This document shows, piece after piece, positions 1 to 10,930 of a stretch of 64,000 nt of DNA. Under the pieces are notes generated by a model that did not search any database, had not been told where the DNA came from, and saw only the letters and a list, made by a program, of their open reading frames with translations. A program made the position numbers and the translations under genes. This DNA is from Vesta saturnalis (taxonomy: Eukaryota > Arthropoda > Insecta > Coleoptera > Lampyridae), in contig JARFJB010001278.1 of assembly GCA_036346205.1 (NCBI GenBank), forward strand, positions 1,448,001 through 1,512,000. The letters run 5' to 3'. Numbering within the stretch: position 1 is the first letter of the stretch; each line of letters opens with the position of its first letter.

Positions 1-150
1 CACGCAACCTACCTCATTGTCAATATATCTGTTCACCCAACAGAAATAGCTAAGCTCCTCCCACTAATTTTGTCCAATGTATGCAAGTAATAAAATACTT
101 ATCTTTTTTGATTTTGTTAGTGGTGAATGTTAAATTATACAAACTAAACG

Positions 151-175
151 GTTCGATAACAGTTATCTTTGTCAG
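151..175 (-). ncRNA. degenerate hammerhead-like core in PLE tail
   Basis: The minus strand reads CTGACAA, then AGATAACTGTTATC (a GATAAC/GTTATC hairpin), then GAAC. It aligns with the better-preserved core at 28610-28653. Two core positions depart from the hammerhead consensus CTGANGA...GAAA, so this copy is probably inactive. Hammerhead motifs in PLE tails are established knowledge; this assignment is by eye. Confidence 0.4.
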
Positions 176-780
176 TAGTAATATTATTTATTAAAATTGT
201 TAGAGATATTGAAACAATTTTGTCAAAATTGAAAAATGAAAACATAAACATTAGCCTGCTATTAATATAACAGTTTGACAAACGTATAAAGCCAACTATA
301 GAATTAAAATTTTAATAAAGAATAAATAGGTCATTAAAAATTAAATATTGCTAAACTGTCTTAAAGATGACAAATCAGAACACTCTCTAAACGGTCGAAG
401 GCTAACAATGAAAAATGTCAGCCAAAAAATACATTTAACAAAATTTAAGTGTAAAGTTGTGAAAAACTTCCATTTGAAATTGATTGAAGCATTCACAAAT
501 ATAAACATAACATCAATTAAAATAATCCAGTTAAATCTAATAAAGAAATAGCTTAGTTAGTAAATGCGAGTGTTATTAAAAATGAAAAGCGTGATGCATA
601 ACGTTTTTTGTAATTTTTAATCTTAATTGTAATTTCAACTACTTATGTTAAATTATAGTGCTGTGGTAATTTAACATAATTGGTAAAGCCTTTGCTTCAA
701 GATCTAGGAAAAACACAGAAAAGTCAAAATTAAAATCAAAATCATTATGCCTTTTTTTAATTATAAGAATCAAAGCTTAT

Positions 781-1355
781 TTAAATGGAGATTTTCTTTT
801 TGTCTATTAAAATTATTATAGCTTCACGTTGTAAACGAACATAATAATGAGTTTTTCTCGACAGCATTACCATATTGTCAAATTGTATGTCATGATTTAG
901 ATTATTTAAGGCATGGTCAGCCACCGCAGACTTCTCTTGTTGACCTATTCTACAAAATCTCATATGTTCTTTACGTCTTGTATCAAAGCTACGTTTTGTG
1001 GTTTCAATGTATGCTTTTCTACATGAACAAGATAACTTATACACTCCGGAAGATGATAATGGGTTTGAAACATCTTTAGGGGGTCTTGAATGTTCTTTAA
1101 TTATTCTTGTAGGTTTAAAAATAGTCCTAATGCCATATTTAATCAGGACTTTTTTTTTGTTCTACCTGTAACATTAGCTATAAAAGGAAGAAAAGCAGTT
1201 TCAACATTAAGAACTGGTTTTTCTTTAAGGTTACGTCTAGATGGTGTAATAAAATTATTAATATCTGTAATTGAAAATCCATTATCTTGTAGGGATTTCG
1301 ATAAATATTTATATTCATCCTTTATTCTTAGCTTATACATATCCTTGGCGTACAC
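781..1355 (-). pseudogene. PLE GIY-YIG endonuclease C-terminal fragment
   Basis: GIY-YIG nuclease that nicks DNA for PLE integration. Reading leftward, the segment at 1355-1143 (KDEYKYL, a serine/arginine-rich stretch) is the usual linker before the nuclease. A frameshift near 1140-1150 leads into a KYGIRTIFKPTR-type segment, then YKLSCSCRKAYI, ETTKRSFDTRRKEH and the conserved C-terminal HYYVRLQREAI motif. The family glycine in the YIG triplet seems lost: the copy reads AYIETTKR where relatives have YIGETKR. The downstream Arg and Glu are present. No start codon belongs here because the 5' part of the ORF is missing. The frameshift and damaged YIG make it a pseudogene. Confidence 0.78.
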
Positions 1356-1479
1356 TGTTCAGAAGTATTTCTCCTCTTCAGCCTGGTCAATCAATTTTTG
1401 TTGGGGTTGCGATGTTTTGTGTTATTGTGCTAATTGGTTTAAGTGTGCGTGTTGTTTAGTAGGGTGTAGCATGCTGTAA

Positions 1480-2745
1480 CAACCCTTTTTGAGTTGTATT
1501 GAAATATACCTTAATTTAAGGTCTTTCATTCGTTCTCTTGTAAATATAAGAAAAATTTTAATTATTAAAATATAGGTATGTGGTATGCAACTTAATTTGC
1601 ATATCTTTTTAGGGGTTTATAGTGCATACTTCTTAATGGTTTATACTACTTCTTTAAGTTATTTTTCTGATCATTTTATTCGCGCATTACGTCATGACTT
1701 AATTCTTTGCGCAAATCCTTCCGCGCACGACTACATGATCTAACTTCCAAAGCATCCATTTTTTCACTTCCTGATGAATGTTAAGAGAACCAGAAAGTTT
1801 TTTGGGTTTCCCTAAATTTAGTGAAAAGTGCTATTAATTTGATGGTAAGATATTTTAACGCATTATACTAAAAATTAAAACATTTGCTCTTTTCAGGCAC
1901 TTTTATTTTAGTTCAGCTTTATTTTACTTTTACACTTTTAATTTCACCGCTTTTGATTGCACAATTAATTCTACTGTTACGTACGCTTTCATTTTATGAT
2001 TTCGTTGTGCTTTTAATACAGAATTTAAAGTTTGATTACATTTATTGTATGAACGTTCGAGAAAATGCAATAAATATTGGTTTATTCAATTTCAAGAAGA
2101 AAATTTATAAGGAAAATTCCAGTTTTGAGTGTGGCTTACAACGCAAAGTATTATTACAAGATATTGCGCAAGATTGATGCAAAGATGACATCACCCCAGT
2201 TGAAATTTCCCTAACCATTTAGATACCAGAGGTTATTAAAAAATTTGTGCACAAAATTTTACAAACAGGTATTTATGTAATGAATTTTTAGTATAAGACT
2301 AGAATTTTAAGATATATTTTATTTAACCTTATCATATTAACTGTTAATAAACAGAGTTGTATATTTTTTATTGTTTTACATTTTGATAAATTTTTAGTGT
2401 AGAACTCGGTTTAGTTATTCCGAGCATTATTAAAAATAACTTGGCGTCCGAGATCATTTTATTAGTGTTACATTGCAATTTTTTATTTATATTTAAGTGG
2501 TAATCAAGCAAATCAAATGAATCGGCCCACTTTAAACTACCAACTGGGACAAAGGTATTATTTGTGGTGAATGGTGAGTATCTCCAGTTAGTTTGACGAT
2601 TTGTGTTTTGGAGAACATTTTTACACTCATTTACTTTTACTCTTATTTCATTATTATATATTAAAACACTTTTTATATTTTACACCATTCGACCACTATT
2701 TTACAATGCTTAGCGTGGTTAATCCGATTCGTTGTCCGGTATCAT
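1480..2745. other. no recognised feature
   Basis: AT-rich sequence without a gene I can support. A 97-codon hydrophobic reading frame at 1884-2177 has no recognisable domain and the composition of chance AT-rich coding. Confidence 0.5.
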
Positions 2746-3259
2746 GCTAGGTCGTCATCGAATAGACGGGGGATGCAGAGGGCACATGGGATGTTATTTA
2801 GGGATTCTTCTCCTCGAGGAGGTAGTCAAGCAGCTGTAAGGATCGCGGGGGGATGCTTGAATTTTAATTTAGGTTTCCTTCGTGGGAATTGTGGAAAGCG
2901 ATAGTTGCAGGGAGTGGTAAGGATTTCTTTGGTTGGGATAGTATCACCGAAAATTCTTTTATGCGCAAAGTTTTTCTGAAGTGTTTGGATCCTGTGTGTG
3001 ATTTATGGTATGTTTGCGTATTGTGTTGTGAGGTCACTAGGTGATTGAGGTTTATATTGGTCTATATGGTTGCTCGGATATCCGTAATAGGGCGGATGTA
3101 CGTTTTGTAGGTGTGTTAAAGTGTTTTAGGGTGGCAACCTCTGATTCTACCCTTGAGGGCGCATAGTAGGTTTGCGCGGTTTCTAATCTTACTGACCCTT
3201 CTTTTTACATCGGGGAGTGAATTGAGGGTTCTAGTCAATAGGATTCCTAGATGGGATCT

Positions 3260-4545
3260 TAGAGTGCGAGTCTTTCTTGGTTTAGGGCGAGGGAAACATT
3301 CCTGGAGGCAAGATTTGGAAACTTATCTGCGGTGTAGCTAGAAGACTCTCCACCGGTTCGCCCTGTTGGAAAAGTTCCGTAGTGTTTTGGATATGAGGCG
3401 CGAAACCCTTTCGCTGTTTCGATTAACCGTTCAGAAGGCGGTGTCATCCGCAAACTGCTCAACGACTACTCCCGGTTCTGTAACTTCGGGAATGTCTGAT
3501 GCAAAGATGGTGTGAAGGATAGGGGCTAAGGCAGAACCTTGCGGTACGCCTGCTGTAGGTTGAACATGGTCGGAGGAGGTTTTCTCTACTTTTACCCCTA
3601 ATTGATCGATTGGTCAGATACGAGAGTAGGAGTTTGGAGAAGGGGTTGGGAATGTTGGGGTTTCGGATCTTGTGTCGGAGACCGGCGTACCAGACCCTGT
3701 CGAATGTTTGCTTAATGTCCGGAAACACAGCCAGATTTTATTGCTTGCGATTGAATGCTCTGGTGGTCGCTGTAAGCAGTTTCAACAAGGGATCGTGATA
3801 CGTTCGGTTGGTACGGCAGCGGCATTGGCTATTAGGAAGGATGTCGTTAAATTCTAGGTGCTCTCTGAGTGACCTGGCTAGAATTTGCTCAAAGCATTTT
3901 CCGAGGCAACCCTGGGGTGAGATTCGTCCATGAGGAGGGTGAGGTTAGGTCAGCGTGGGGTTGTGGTATCATGACGGTGGAGGCTGATTTCCAGTCCGTC
4001 AGGGATAGGATTAGGCATTGGTTGTATAGGTTGGAGAGTAATAGGAAGGGTAGGTCGGGAAACTGACGGAGGATTTTGCGATTTAGGACGTCATGACCTG
4101 GGACAGAATTTTTTCCCTTTTTGAAATAAGTGTGAACCTGGTCGGGCGTGATGGAGGCATAAAATGGATTCTCGTTATCGAATTGGATTTCAGGAAGTTT
4201 AAGGTTGAGGGATTCAAGGAGTGCCTTGAACCGGTTATCAAATTGGGGATCATCTGGGGATAGGAAAATGGATTTGAAGTGGTGAATAATGAAATCGGCC
4301 TTTCCTTGGTCGGAGATTAGGTTGCCCTGTAGGTCGGTTAGGTGGGATTTAGTGTTAACTTTTCTTCTGGCCAGTCTATCGCACTGTTGCCAGAAGAGCT
4401 TACCATTTCTATAATCTAACTGGGAGGTGGCTTTGGTCCAACAGTCTTCGGCGTGTTTGTTTGCTCCTCGCCTGATTAAGACGTTAAGGCAATTGTATTC
4501 GATCTTGAGAGCCGGATCCCTGAATCGCAAGAATTGGCGATACAT
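3260..4545 (-). pseudogene. LINE reverse transcriptase (jockey-like), broken
   Basis: Reverse transcriptase domain of a jockey-clade-like LINE. The 4545-3889 stretch holds the inter-domain region and the start of the RT (KGKNSVPGHDVLNRKILRQF, resembling the GPD block). 3728-3459 holds DIKQTFDRVWYAGL, the catalytic D-x-x-x-x-F/Y motif. After a frameshift there is VPQGSALAPIL and then QFADDTAF at about 3442-3456, the second catalytic motif. The frame is broken at about 3890-3730, near 3560 and directly after FADD, so no functional protein can result. The clade assignment (jockey rather than CR1) rests on QFADD-type motifs and is moderate. Confidence 0.8.
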
Positions 4546-4735
4546 TCATCTTTTCTATTTGACTCAGTTCACAATGTGCTGTGGGACCGGTTTTCTGGAA
4601 ATGTCGACGTTTTTTAATGGAGCAGAGATATCAACCCCTTCCGTAATTACGGAAGTTAGGTCTCTAACGGCTATCTCGCGATCTTGGGTCGTTTGAAGAT
4701 TGTGATATGATGTGATCGTGGTGCCTAGAAAGCAC

Positions 4736-5200
4736 TCATGATCGAAATAGTGAGCTATGGATTTGAAAACTATATGATCTACTATTGAGACACCTAAATG
4801 TTATGTATGTTGGATGTGTGTTGGCGATTCGCAAGAACGGCAACTGCAACAGAGCGGATGATACCATGTTACCGTTGCCATTAGTTGCAGTGTCACCGAA
4901 TTGGATGTGGCAGGCATTGAAATCACCTAGGATAACTGCATTAGGGAGGCTAGAGGCGTAGATTAAAAGGTCATCAGATAGGGTGTTGTGGCCGGGCGGG
5001 TTGTAATATGAAGTAAATATATTGAAGTGGAAAAAGTGCACCGTCGCAGAAAGTTGAAAACGAGTGCATGGGAAGCAATTTTTAATTAAGAAGGCAGTTC
5101 CGTGTAGGCTATTGTCTACACAGGTGTGAAATGTGTTGAAATTAAGTGTGCATCTGGGTGATAGTTTTGTTTCTGTGACGGAAAGGATGTGTACACTGTG
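4736..5200 (-). pseudogene. LINE AP-endonuclease remnant
   Basis: AP-like endonuclease of the LINE at 2750-6235. The diagnostic segment is AVILGDFNACHIQFGD (the GDFNAHH-type motif with the catalytic Asp and Asn), followed by a Thr-His-Pro-Thr block (NTHPTYITF). Upstream, an ETKL segment and GTAFLIKN match the N-terminal part of the fold, joined through frame changes. The copy is cut at about 5200 by the microsatellite, and the SDHxP end is not recognisable. Confidence 0.75.
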
Positions 5201-5212
5201 TGTGTACGTGCG

Positions 5213-5219
5213 TACGTGT

Positions 5220-5267
<48 letters not shown>

Positions 5268-5321
5268 CTGCGTGAGTCTGTGTGTGTGTGTGTGTGTGTC
5301 TGCGCGAGTCTGTGTGTGTGT

Positions 5322-5370
<49 letters not shown>
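5213..5370. repeat. (GT)n followed by (TA)n microsatellite
   Basis: About 110 bp of GT repeats with TCTG interruptions, passing directly into 46 bp of TA repeats (5325-5370). It lies inside the LINE between endonuclease and ORF1 remnants, so it arose or inserted after the LINE did. Confidence 0.95.
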
Positions 5371-5373
<3 letters not shown>

Positions 5374-5397
5374 TATCCATTTGGAGGGAATTAAGGA

Positions 5398-6094
5398 TTA
5401 GGTTGGCGGATTACGGCGACCTTCATCAGCATACTGGATACGCAGATGTTGATCCTTCGTTGGAAGAAGTTTCCGGGCAGCGAATCTGGGGGAATTCACG
5501 TGACGAATCACGCAGGAAAAGGAAGGTTGTCTAGGAGTGGAGTTGATGGGACGGGGACCGGAGAGTTGGGTTACGGTGAAGGTGGAATCACCGAAGTTGT
5601 GTCGCAGCCTAAGCTGTGTACCATCCTGCAAGGGAGAGTATGCCTATAAGAGACAGGAGCGGTTCTGGTTCTGGTTCTGGTTCTGGTTCAGGGAAGGTTA
5701 AGGAATGTAATGGCGTTGAATAAGGATTTCTGGGTGGTTATGGGATATTTCGGATTCAATACCTCGAGGATTGAGAGCGGTTGGGTTTAGGATTGCGGAA
5801 AGCGGGTGTAGGAATCACAGCAGGTATAGGTGTCTGGGCGGGTGTGGGTAAGAGGGCGGGATTGTGTGTATGTGCGGGTTTGCATGTGTTTGCTGGTTTG
5901 TGTGGTTTTTGGAGGCGGCGGAACATGTAGTGGTGTAGGAGTGTGTACATGAGGTGGAAATGGATGCGGCGTTTGAATGGGAGTGTGTACGTGAGGATGG
6001 TGGTGGCGAGGCGAGGGTGTGTGCGTATGTGTGTGTTGTGTGTGTTGCCTGTGTAGGTGAAGTTAGACGGGCGGCGTCGGGGTTGCGGATACAA
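5398..6094 (-). pseudogene. LINE ORF1-like remnant (low confidence)
   Basis: Two minus-strand reading frames (6094-5756 and 5631-5398) upstream of the endonuclease, where ORF1 of a jockey-like LINE belongs. The first is rich in Thr, Pro, His and Arg and compositionally biased. The second contains FSCVIRHV, which resembles the start of the PRE_C2HC region that precedes zinc knuckles in jockey ORF1 proteins. No CCHC knuckle is visible. A GGTTCT hexamer repeat at about 5659-5690 lies between them. Confidence 0.45.
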
Positions 6095-6494
6095 CCGTTA
6101 GGGTAGCACAGTGGTGACTGTGTTTAACCATCGCGGTTGTTAGTAAGGTTTTGAAAAGAGTGAAAAGAAAATTAACTGTTTTAATGAAAGACCGGGTCTC
6201 CACCGAAGTGCAGTCTCACACCCCAAGGAAAAAAGACGGCGCTATAAAACGATAATAATTTTAAAAACTTGATGAATTATGAATGTTTGGAAATCAATAG
6301 AGATGCTGTGTTATCGGTATAATACCGGACTGCCCTCTTTTGTTAAATAGTTTACTAAGGTCAAGTAATTGAGACTATTTAAGATTATGAGGATTACTGG
6401 CATGTTTAGCTTGATTACTTTATTAGTCCTTTCATTTTTGACATAAGTTGTAATGACTTTTAGCCTGAGGATGACAATTATTTACTAGGTTGAA

Positions 6495-6497
<3 letters not shown>

Positions 6498-6557
<60 letters not shown>
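6498..6557. repeat. (TA)n tract, left flank of mariner
   Basis: Pure TA repeat ending exactly where the mariner TIR (CAGGGTGATTCGC...) begins at 6558. The matching tract on the other side is 8224-8284. Confidence 0.95.
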
Positions 6558-6560
<3 letters not shown>

Positions 6561-6662
6561 GGTGATTCGCGAGGAAGTGGAAATATTTTAAAAATATGTC
6601 GAGGAAGCCAAAATAAGTAAAATAAACTCATATGTTCAAGACCGATTTTCATTTGTTTCAGA
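6558..6662. repeat. mariner left terminal inverted repeat
   Basis: About 105-bp TIR, paired with 8119-8223. Unusually long compared with the roughly 30-bp TIRs of classical mariner. Confidence 0.9.
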
Positions 6663-6759
6663 GATATTTAAAAAGCAAACAAAAATTTATTACAAAATCA
6701 ATTACAAAAATAAACAAAATAGCATTAATTTACGAAAAATGTTCGAAGCATTAATTTAC

Positions 6760-7758
6760 GAAAAATTTTCGAAAACGCCACCGCCCACTTGGATACACTT
6801 ATTTGCGCGTTTATAAACTGCACTAGTAGCGAGTTTCAATGAACGATTGTTCGCTCTAATGATAGCTGCTGCATTAAGAATGCGATCTAGTAACGCTTCC
6901 CTCGTTTCCACTTTGGTAGCATAAACCAAACGACTTCATCCATCCCCAAAGGCAAAAATCGAGGGGAGTGAGATCCGGTGATCTCGGTGGCCAAGGAAGC
7001 GGACCGCCTCTGCCAATCCAAAGATCGCCGAAAGTGGTATTCAGAAAATTTCGTACATTATTTGAATAGTGAGGAGGCGCTCCATCATGTTGGAAGATAA
7101 TTCGTTGTCGAATATTTAAAGGTGCTTCGTCCAATATTTCTTCTAAATGGTCTTCTAAAAAACGTAAATATCCTTGTCCAGTAAGGCGCGCATCTAATAC
7201 GAAAGGACCGATTAATTGATCATTTAGAATACCGCACCAAACGTTAATGCTAAATCGATGTTGGAAATTGTGTTCTATCGTAGCATGGGGATTTTCGTCC
7301 GACCATCGATGATTATTGTGGCAATTGTTAATTCCATCTCGCGTAAATTGAGCTTCATCCGACCACAAAATGTCTTTACACAATCTTCTGTTTTCCCGAA
7401 TCCAATGACAAAATTGTAGCCTTAAAGGATAATCGCCTTCGTGGAGATTTTGTACTTTTTGCAAATGATAAGCGTTCAAACCTTGTTGCTTAAGTGTTTT
7501 CCAAGCCATTGTTTGTGGTATTTCAAATTGGATTGCGATGCGCCTTGTACTTATCTCTGGATTTTCGTCTACCACATCCAGAATATCTTCTTCAAGTCCA
7601 ACAGCGATTCCGTATTCTCTTTCAGAAACAATACTTGCACTTGGAAATGTCCCAGTTTCGCCGGCATGTGTAAAAACTGCACGAACATTACTACAATTAC
7701 AGAACCCATAAACAAATATCATATCGGCATATTCTTTATGACTAAATTTGTGGGGCAT
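6760..7758 (-). pseudogene. mariner transposase, one frameshift
   Basis: Cut-and-paste transposase of the element 6558-8223. It starts at ATG 7758 with a DUF4817-type N-terminus (YADMIFVYGFCN) that appears to have lost the following basic segment. Next come a second helix-turn-helix region (NPEISTRRIA), the first catalytic Asp in WSDEAQF, the second in FQHDGAPPHY, and the third in PRSPDLTPLDF. About 41 residues separate the last two, i.e. DD41D. A single frameshift near 6925 breaks the C-terminus; the correct frame continues to about 6760 (ETREALLDRILNAAAIIRAN). The rest reads cleanly for about 280 codons, so this is a young pseudogene. Confidence 0.88.
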
Positions 7759-8118
7759 TTTTACAACTTCATAAAACTAATGTTGAACTGTCACTTTAAC
7801 AACTAACTGTCAGTTTTCATTTCAGTTGCCTACTTTCACCTAATTACACATAAGTTCTGGTTGCGTAATCCAGAAAGTCAACTTTTCAAAATAAATACCC
7901 TGTTAGGGAATTTTGCAAATATTGGCGATAGTGAGAACGTTCTTGGTGAGAATTTATTAGCCGCCAAATTTAAAGTTACTAAAAGGGCAATAATTATTTT
8001 AAAAGTTTCCTTTCTGGATTTCGCTCTCAGAATTACGTGCATAAAGTCAATACATCAACGTACTTCGTAATAGGCAAAAACTTATGAGATTTGACATTTT
8101 AAGAAAAAGTCAATTATC

Positions 8119-8220
8119 CCTGAAACAAATGAAAATCGGACTTAAACATATGAGTTTATTTTACTTATTTTGGCTTCCTCGACATATCTTTAAAATATTG
8201 CCACTTCCTCGCGAATCACC

Positions 8221-8223
<3 letters not shown>
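8119..8223. repeat. mariner right terminal inverted repeat
   Basis: Inverted partner of 6558-6662; ends ...GCGAATCACCCTG next to TA. Confidence 0.9.

Positions 8224-8284
<61 letters not shown>
8224..8284. repeat. (TA)n tract, right flank of mariner
   Basis: Pure TA repeat that resumes exactly at the end of the mariner. Confidence 0.95.
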
Positions 8285-8288
<4 letters not shown>

Positions 8289-9360
8289 AGCTATTTTATT
8301 ATTCGAAATTTATGGAGAAATCCAATTACGCATAGGAGACATATGTTCGGAAGGTAAAAAGACGGTTTCGTAAGTTTGTAAGCAATATAAATTATATACT
8401 AGTACCAATGCTGCAAGTTACCAGGACGGTCGCCAGGACGCCCAGCTCGCTGTGGTCCAACTCGCTGCGAGATACTCTAAAATGCGCCTTACTACAATTA
8501 TTTTCTTTGTTATATGTGATGCTAGATTTCGTGTTATTTTTGCATTTAAGAATTAATTTAGACGCAAAGGAATTTCGAAGTCGATTATAAAGCACCTTTT
8601 CAAATACTTTATCCAACAGTTCAAAATTTACTAAAAAGGAGAAGAGATGATTACGACGTTTACAATTAATTTTATTCGAAATGTGTGTCATCTACAATTC
8701 ATCTCACATATTTCGATATCAAATATGCTATGAGAATGTACAAGTCTTCTACGTCTTGAATGTAAAAGACTTTTACGTTCTGTAGAGAATAAAATTGTTG
8801 CTTTGACATGTATAAATCAACTTTTAAGGACAGATTTCCAAAAATATAATTTCTGGAATCTGTTAAGATTATGATAAACTTGTATTTACCAAAAATATTT
8901 TCCGATGCTTTAATATGTAGGTAATTAATAGTAATCCGCTTTACCTGCTTTAAAGTCATTCAAATCGTTGCCGCCTTTGCTTAACTGGCCAACATTCTAA
9001 TTAGCAGATTATGATGGATTTTTATTTCTCTAAATAGTAATCCGCTAATCCTGAATTATTTATTTATGGAATGGCTATGTCAACATTTTTGATCCGGATT
9101 AGTAACTGCCTATGAACTCCATTATTCACTTACCCCTACTTACAGAACCTAAATGTGATTATAGAAATTAAACCACGTGCAGAACTAATAGTAGAAACTA
9201 TAACTTAAGTTGTAAGTGAGCGTAACGTTGGATTATCTTCGTAAAACAGAAAGAAACGAGGTAAATACGACACCATCAAACGCCTTAAATTTAGAAACGC
9301 TTGTGAAAATTTTCTATAGGCCGACAGTGCACCAAATGCAGATATAATTATAATTTTTGT
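8285..9360. other. no recognised feature
   Basis: A 99-codon minus-strand frame at 8691-8392 and an 86-codon frame at 8959-8699 have no domain I recognise. The region may contain decayed repeat DNA. Confidence 0.4.
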
Positions 9361-9369
9361 CACATCAAA

Positions 9370-10075
9370 AAGTTTTTGAATTCTTCAACCTTCAAAGGAA
9401 TGGCACGGAGATGAAACTCCAGCACCTCCACTATTTGCGCAAATGTATACAATACTAGCTGAAGTATACGGTGGAGTTCATCCTATACTTTTAGCACTAT
9501 CACCACATAAGCAACGAAACACGCACAGAGGAATGTTTGAAATGATAAAATTAATTCAACCAAACCTTAATCCGGATTCCATCTCCTGCGACTGCGAGGA
9601 TAGTTTCGAAGGAGTTTGAATGTACGGTTGTCTTCTCATATCGCCCATAATATGCAAAACATATTTCCCGGAATAATGGAAGAATACAAAAATGACGAAT
9701 ATTTCGCTCTCGAAATAAAAATTATCGCTGCATTACCGTTTGTACCTACAGAGAATCTACATGAACCAATCGATGTTTTGGCACAAGAAATACCACCAAA
9801 ACTTTAACCACTTCTATAATAGTTTGAAGAACATTCGCTCGAATGAATAGGCGTGGAAATGGTAGCCGCCCATCAATGTTTCTTCCGGAAGTGTGGACCT
9901 TATATAACAGGTATATTAACGGACAAAATCGCACAAATAATCACACAGAAATTATCCACCGAAGAGTTGAACTTGGAACGGATCATACGATTATTTTGTA
10001 AATTCATTAATGGCCCCCTCAAAGCACAAAGTGGTAATATTATTCTTAATGTTTCAGTAAACTTAGCTTTATGTT
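9370..10075 (+). pseudogene. MULE-type (FLYWCH-associated) transposase remnant
   Basis: Broken DDE transposase of the MULE superfamily, seen by stitching three plus-strand frames. About 9405-9620 gives PPLFAQMYTILAEVYGG followed by HPILLALSPHK and MIKLIQPNLNPDSI. This is the family's block in which the transposase reads a target's use and a mobile 'parent Asp' follows; here it reads CDCED. 9616-9807 gives YKNDEYFALEIKIIAALPFV, the conserved helix after the catalytic core. About 9845-9990, in another frame, gives a basic RRGNGSRP stretch, then WTLYNRYINGQNRTNNHTE, the family's RTNN motif. At least two frameshifts and one stop separate these. It could have been a host-domesticated FLYWCH-MULE gene, but nothing supports function now. 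Confidence 0.7.
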
Positions 10076-10095
10076 ACTAAAAATTATTATTAATT

Positions 10096-10242
10096 TTATT
10101 AAATACATAAATAAAAAGTTTAAAGACAAATTTCCATCGATTGGGGCTTATATCTCAATTGATTAGAGCGGTACTCTAGCAAAGTATATGTCGTAGGTTC
10201 AAATCCTACTCGAGGTAAACCTTTTATTTATGTATTTAATAA
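10096..10242. repeat. 27-bp inverted repeat framing a tRNA-like sequence
   Basis: Left arm 10096-10122 and right arm 10216-10242 are reverse complements with one mismatch over 27 bp (TTATTAAATACATAAATAAA...). The 93-bp interior holds the tRNA-like sequence. The arms are outside the tRNA body, so they are not its acceptor stem. Confidence 0.85.
10143..10215 (+). tRNA. tRNA-like sequence (possible Ala-AGC), acceptor stem degenerate
   Basis: The D-arm region CTCAATTGATTAGAG, an anticodon arm GTACT-CTAGCAA-AGTAT (loop reads AGC at positions 34-36), a five-base variable region and a perfect T-arm GTAGG-TTCAAAT-CCTAC occur in order with normal spacing. Both internal pol III promoter boxes are therefore recognisable. 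The two acceptor strands (about GGGCTTA and TCGAGGT) do not pair well, so this is probably a tRNA pseudogene or a tRNA-derived repeat head, not a working tRNA gene. Confidence 0.5.
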
Positions 10243-10924
10243 TTTCTAATTACATATTTACTTTAAAAATTATTCGTACGTAACAAAACTTTTAATAATT
10301 ATCTGCATGTTATTTGTATGTTTTACTTTGGTGATTTTTTTGCACAAACTTTAACATTTATTTATATTTACCCTTTAAAGTTGAAATGTTCCAATTGTTA
10401 TTTTAGGGTGTGATATTTGCTATGAGTAGCTGGTTTCAGGTTACATACATCAAGATACGGATGACAGAATTTTAGTGAGAAACTTTGAACATAGAAATAT
10501 TGTAGATTATTTAAGACTTCAAGAGGTGTAGCTCGTAATTACGAAATGCTTCTGTAGACAATAAATAATTTTATTGTTAACGTTGTTAACATTGTGTGCA
10601 AAACCTCTGTTAGTTCGATATTTTACGACAAATGGCATGAAATAAGTAAATATTGGTTTTCAAATCTGATCTATTATCTGCATCCAACCATTACATTATA
10701 ATAAACGAGTTTATTAGTAGGTAAGTTTGGAGACTTCTGGAACGCACCACATTTCCAAAGCATCTCAGTTTGAGTAGTCACTGCAATACCGTTCTTTGTG
10801 GTCTATATATTATTATTATGTAAGAATTCCTTATCGAGAGAATATATACAGAATATACAAAATAATGCGTGATATAAAGAAATAAACATAATAAACATTT
10901 ACAGTTTTTTATTAAAAAAGCGTA
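10243..10924. other. no recognised feature
   Basis: AT-rich spacer between the tRNA-like repeat and the viral module. No frame or structure I can name. Confidence 0.5.
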
Positions 10925-10930
10925 CAGAGT

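Larger units (their letters stand above)
120..1370 (-). mobile_element. Penelope-like element, 3' part (copy A)
   Basis: 3' portion of a Penelope-like retroelement read on the minus strand. It holds the linker and the GIY-YIG endonuclease that follow the PLE reverse transcriptase, then a non-coding tail. The tail at about 130-360 matches, in opposite orientation, the tail at 28410-28680, so the window has two copies of one family. The reverse transcriptase is absent: recognisable sequence stops near 1370. The boundaries are approximate; the 3' edge is set by the end of similarity between the two copies. Confidence 0.8.
2750..6235 (-). mobile_element. jockey-like non-LTR retrotransposon, decayed
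   Basis: LINE on the minus strand in the order ORF1-like (6094-5398), AP-endonuclease (about 5200-4736) and reverse transcriptase (4545-3260). It is more GC-rich than its surroundings (roughly 50 percent against about a third), which marks its edges by eye near 2750 and 6235. All reading frames are interrupted. A (GT)n-(TA)n microsatellite at 5213-5370 sits exactly where the endonuclease N-terminus should run into ORF1. I did not find target-site duplications. Confidence 0.78.
6558..8223 (-). mobile_element. mariner element, DD41D type, complete ends
   Basis: A 1,666-bp DNA transposon. Left end 6558 (CAGGGTGATTCGCGAGGAAG) and right end 8223 are inverted repeats that stay similar for about 105 bp (6558-6662 against 8119-8223), with only scattered differences. 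It sits between TA dinucleotides inside a (TA)n microsatellite, consistent with mariner's obligatory TA target. The transposase lies on the minus strand. It is recent enough to keep full TIRs, yet its gene has a frameshift. Confidence 0.93.

Noticed and set aside
1090..1479. 129-codon plus-strand frame
   Set aside because: Antisense to the PLE GIY-YIG linker and of no recognisable family.
8392..8959. Minus-strand frames of 99 and 86 codons as a host gene
   Set aside because: No domain, no splice signals that join them, ordinary AT-rich composition.
10143..10215. Functional tRNA-Ala gene
   Set aside because: Acceptor strands do not pair; kept only as a tRNA-like sequence.
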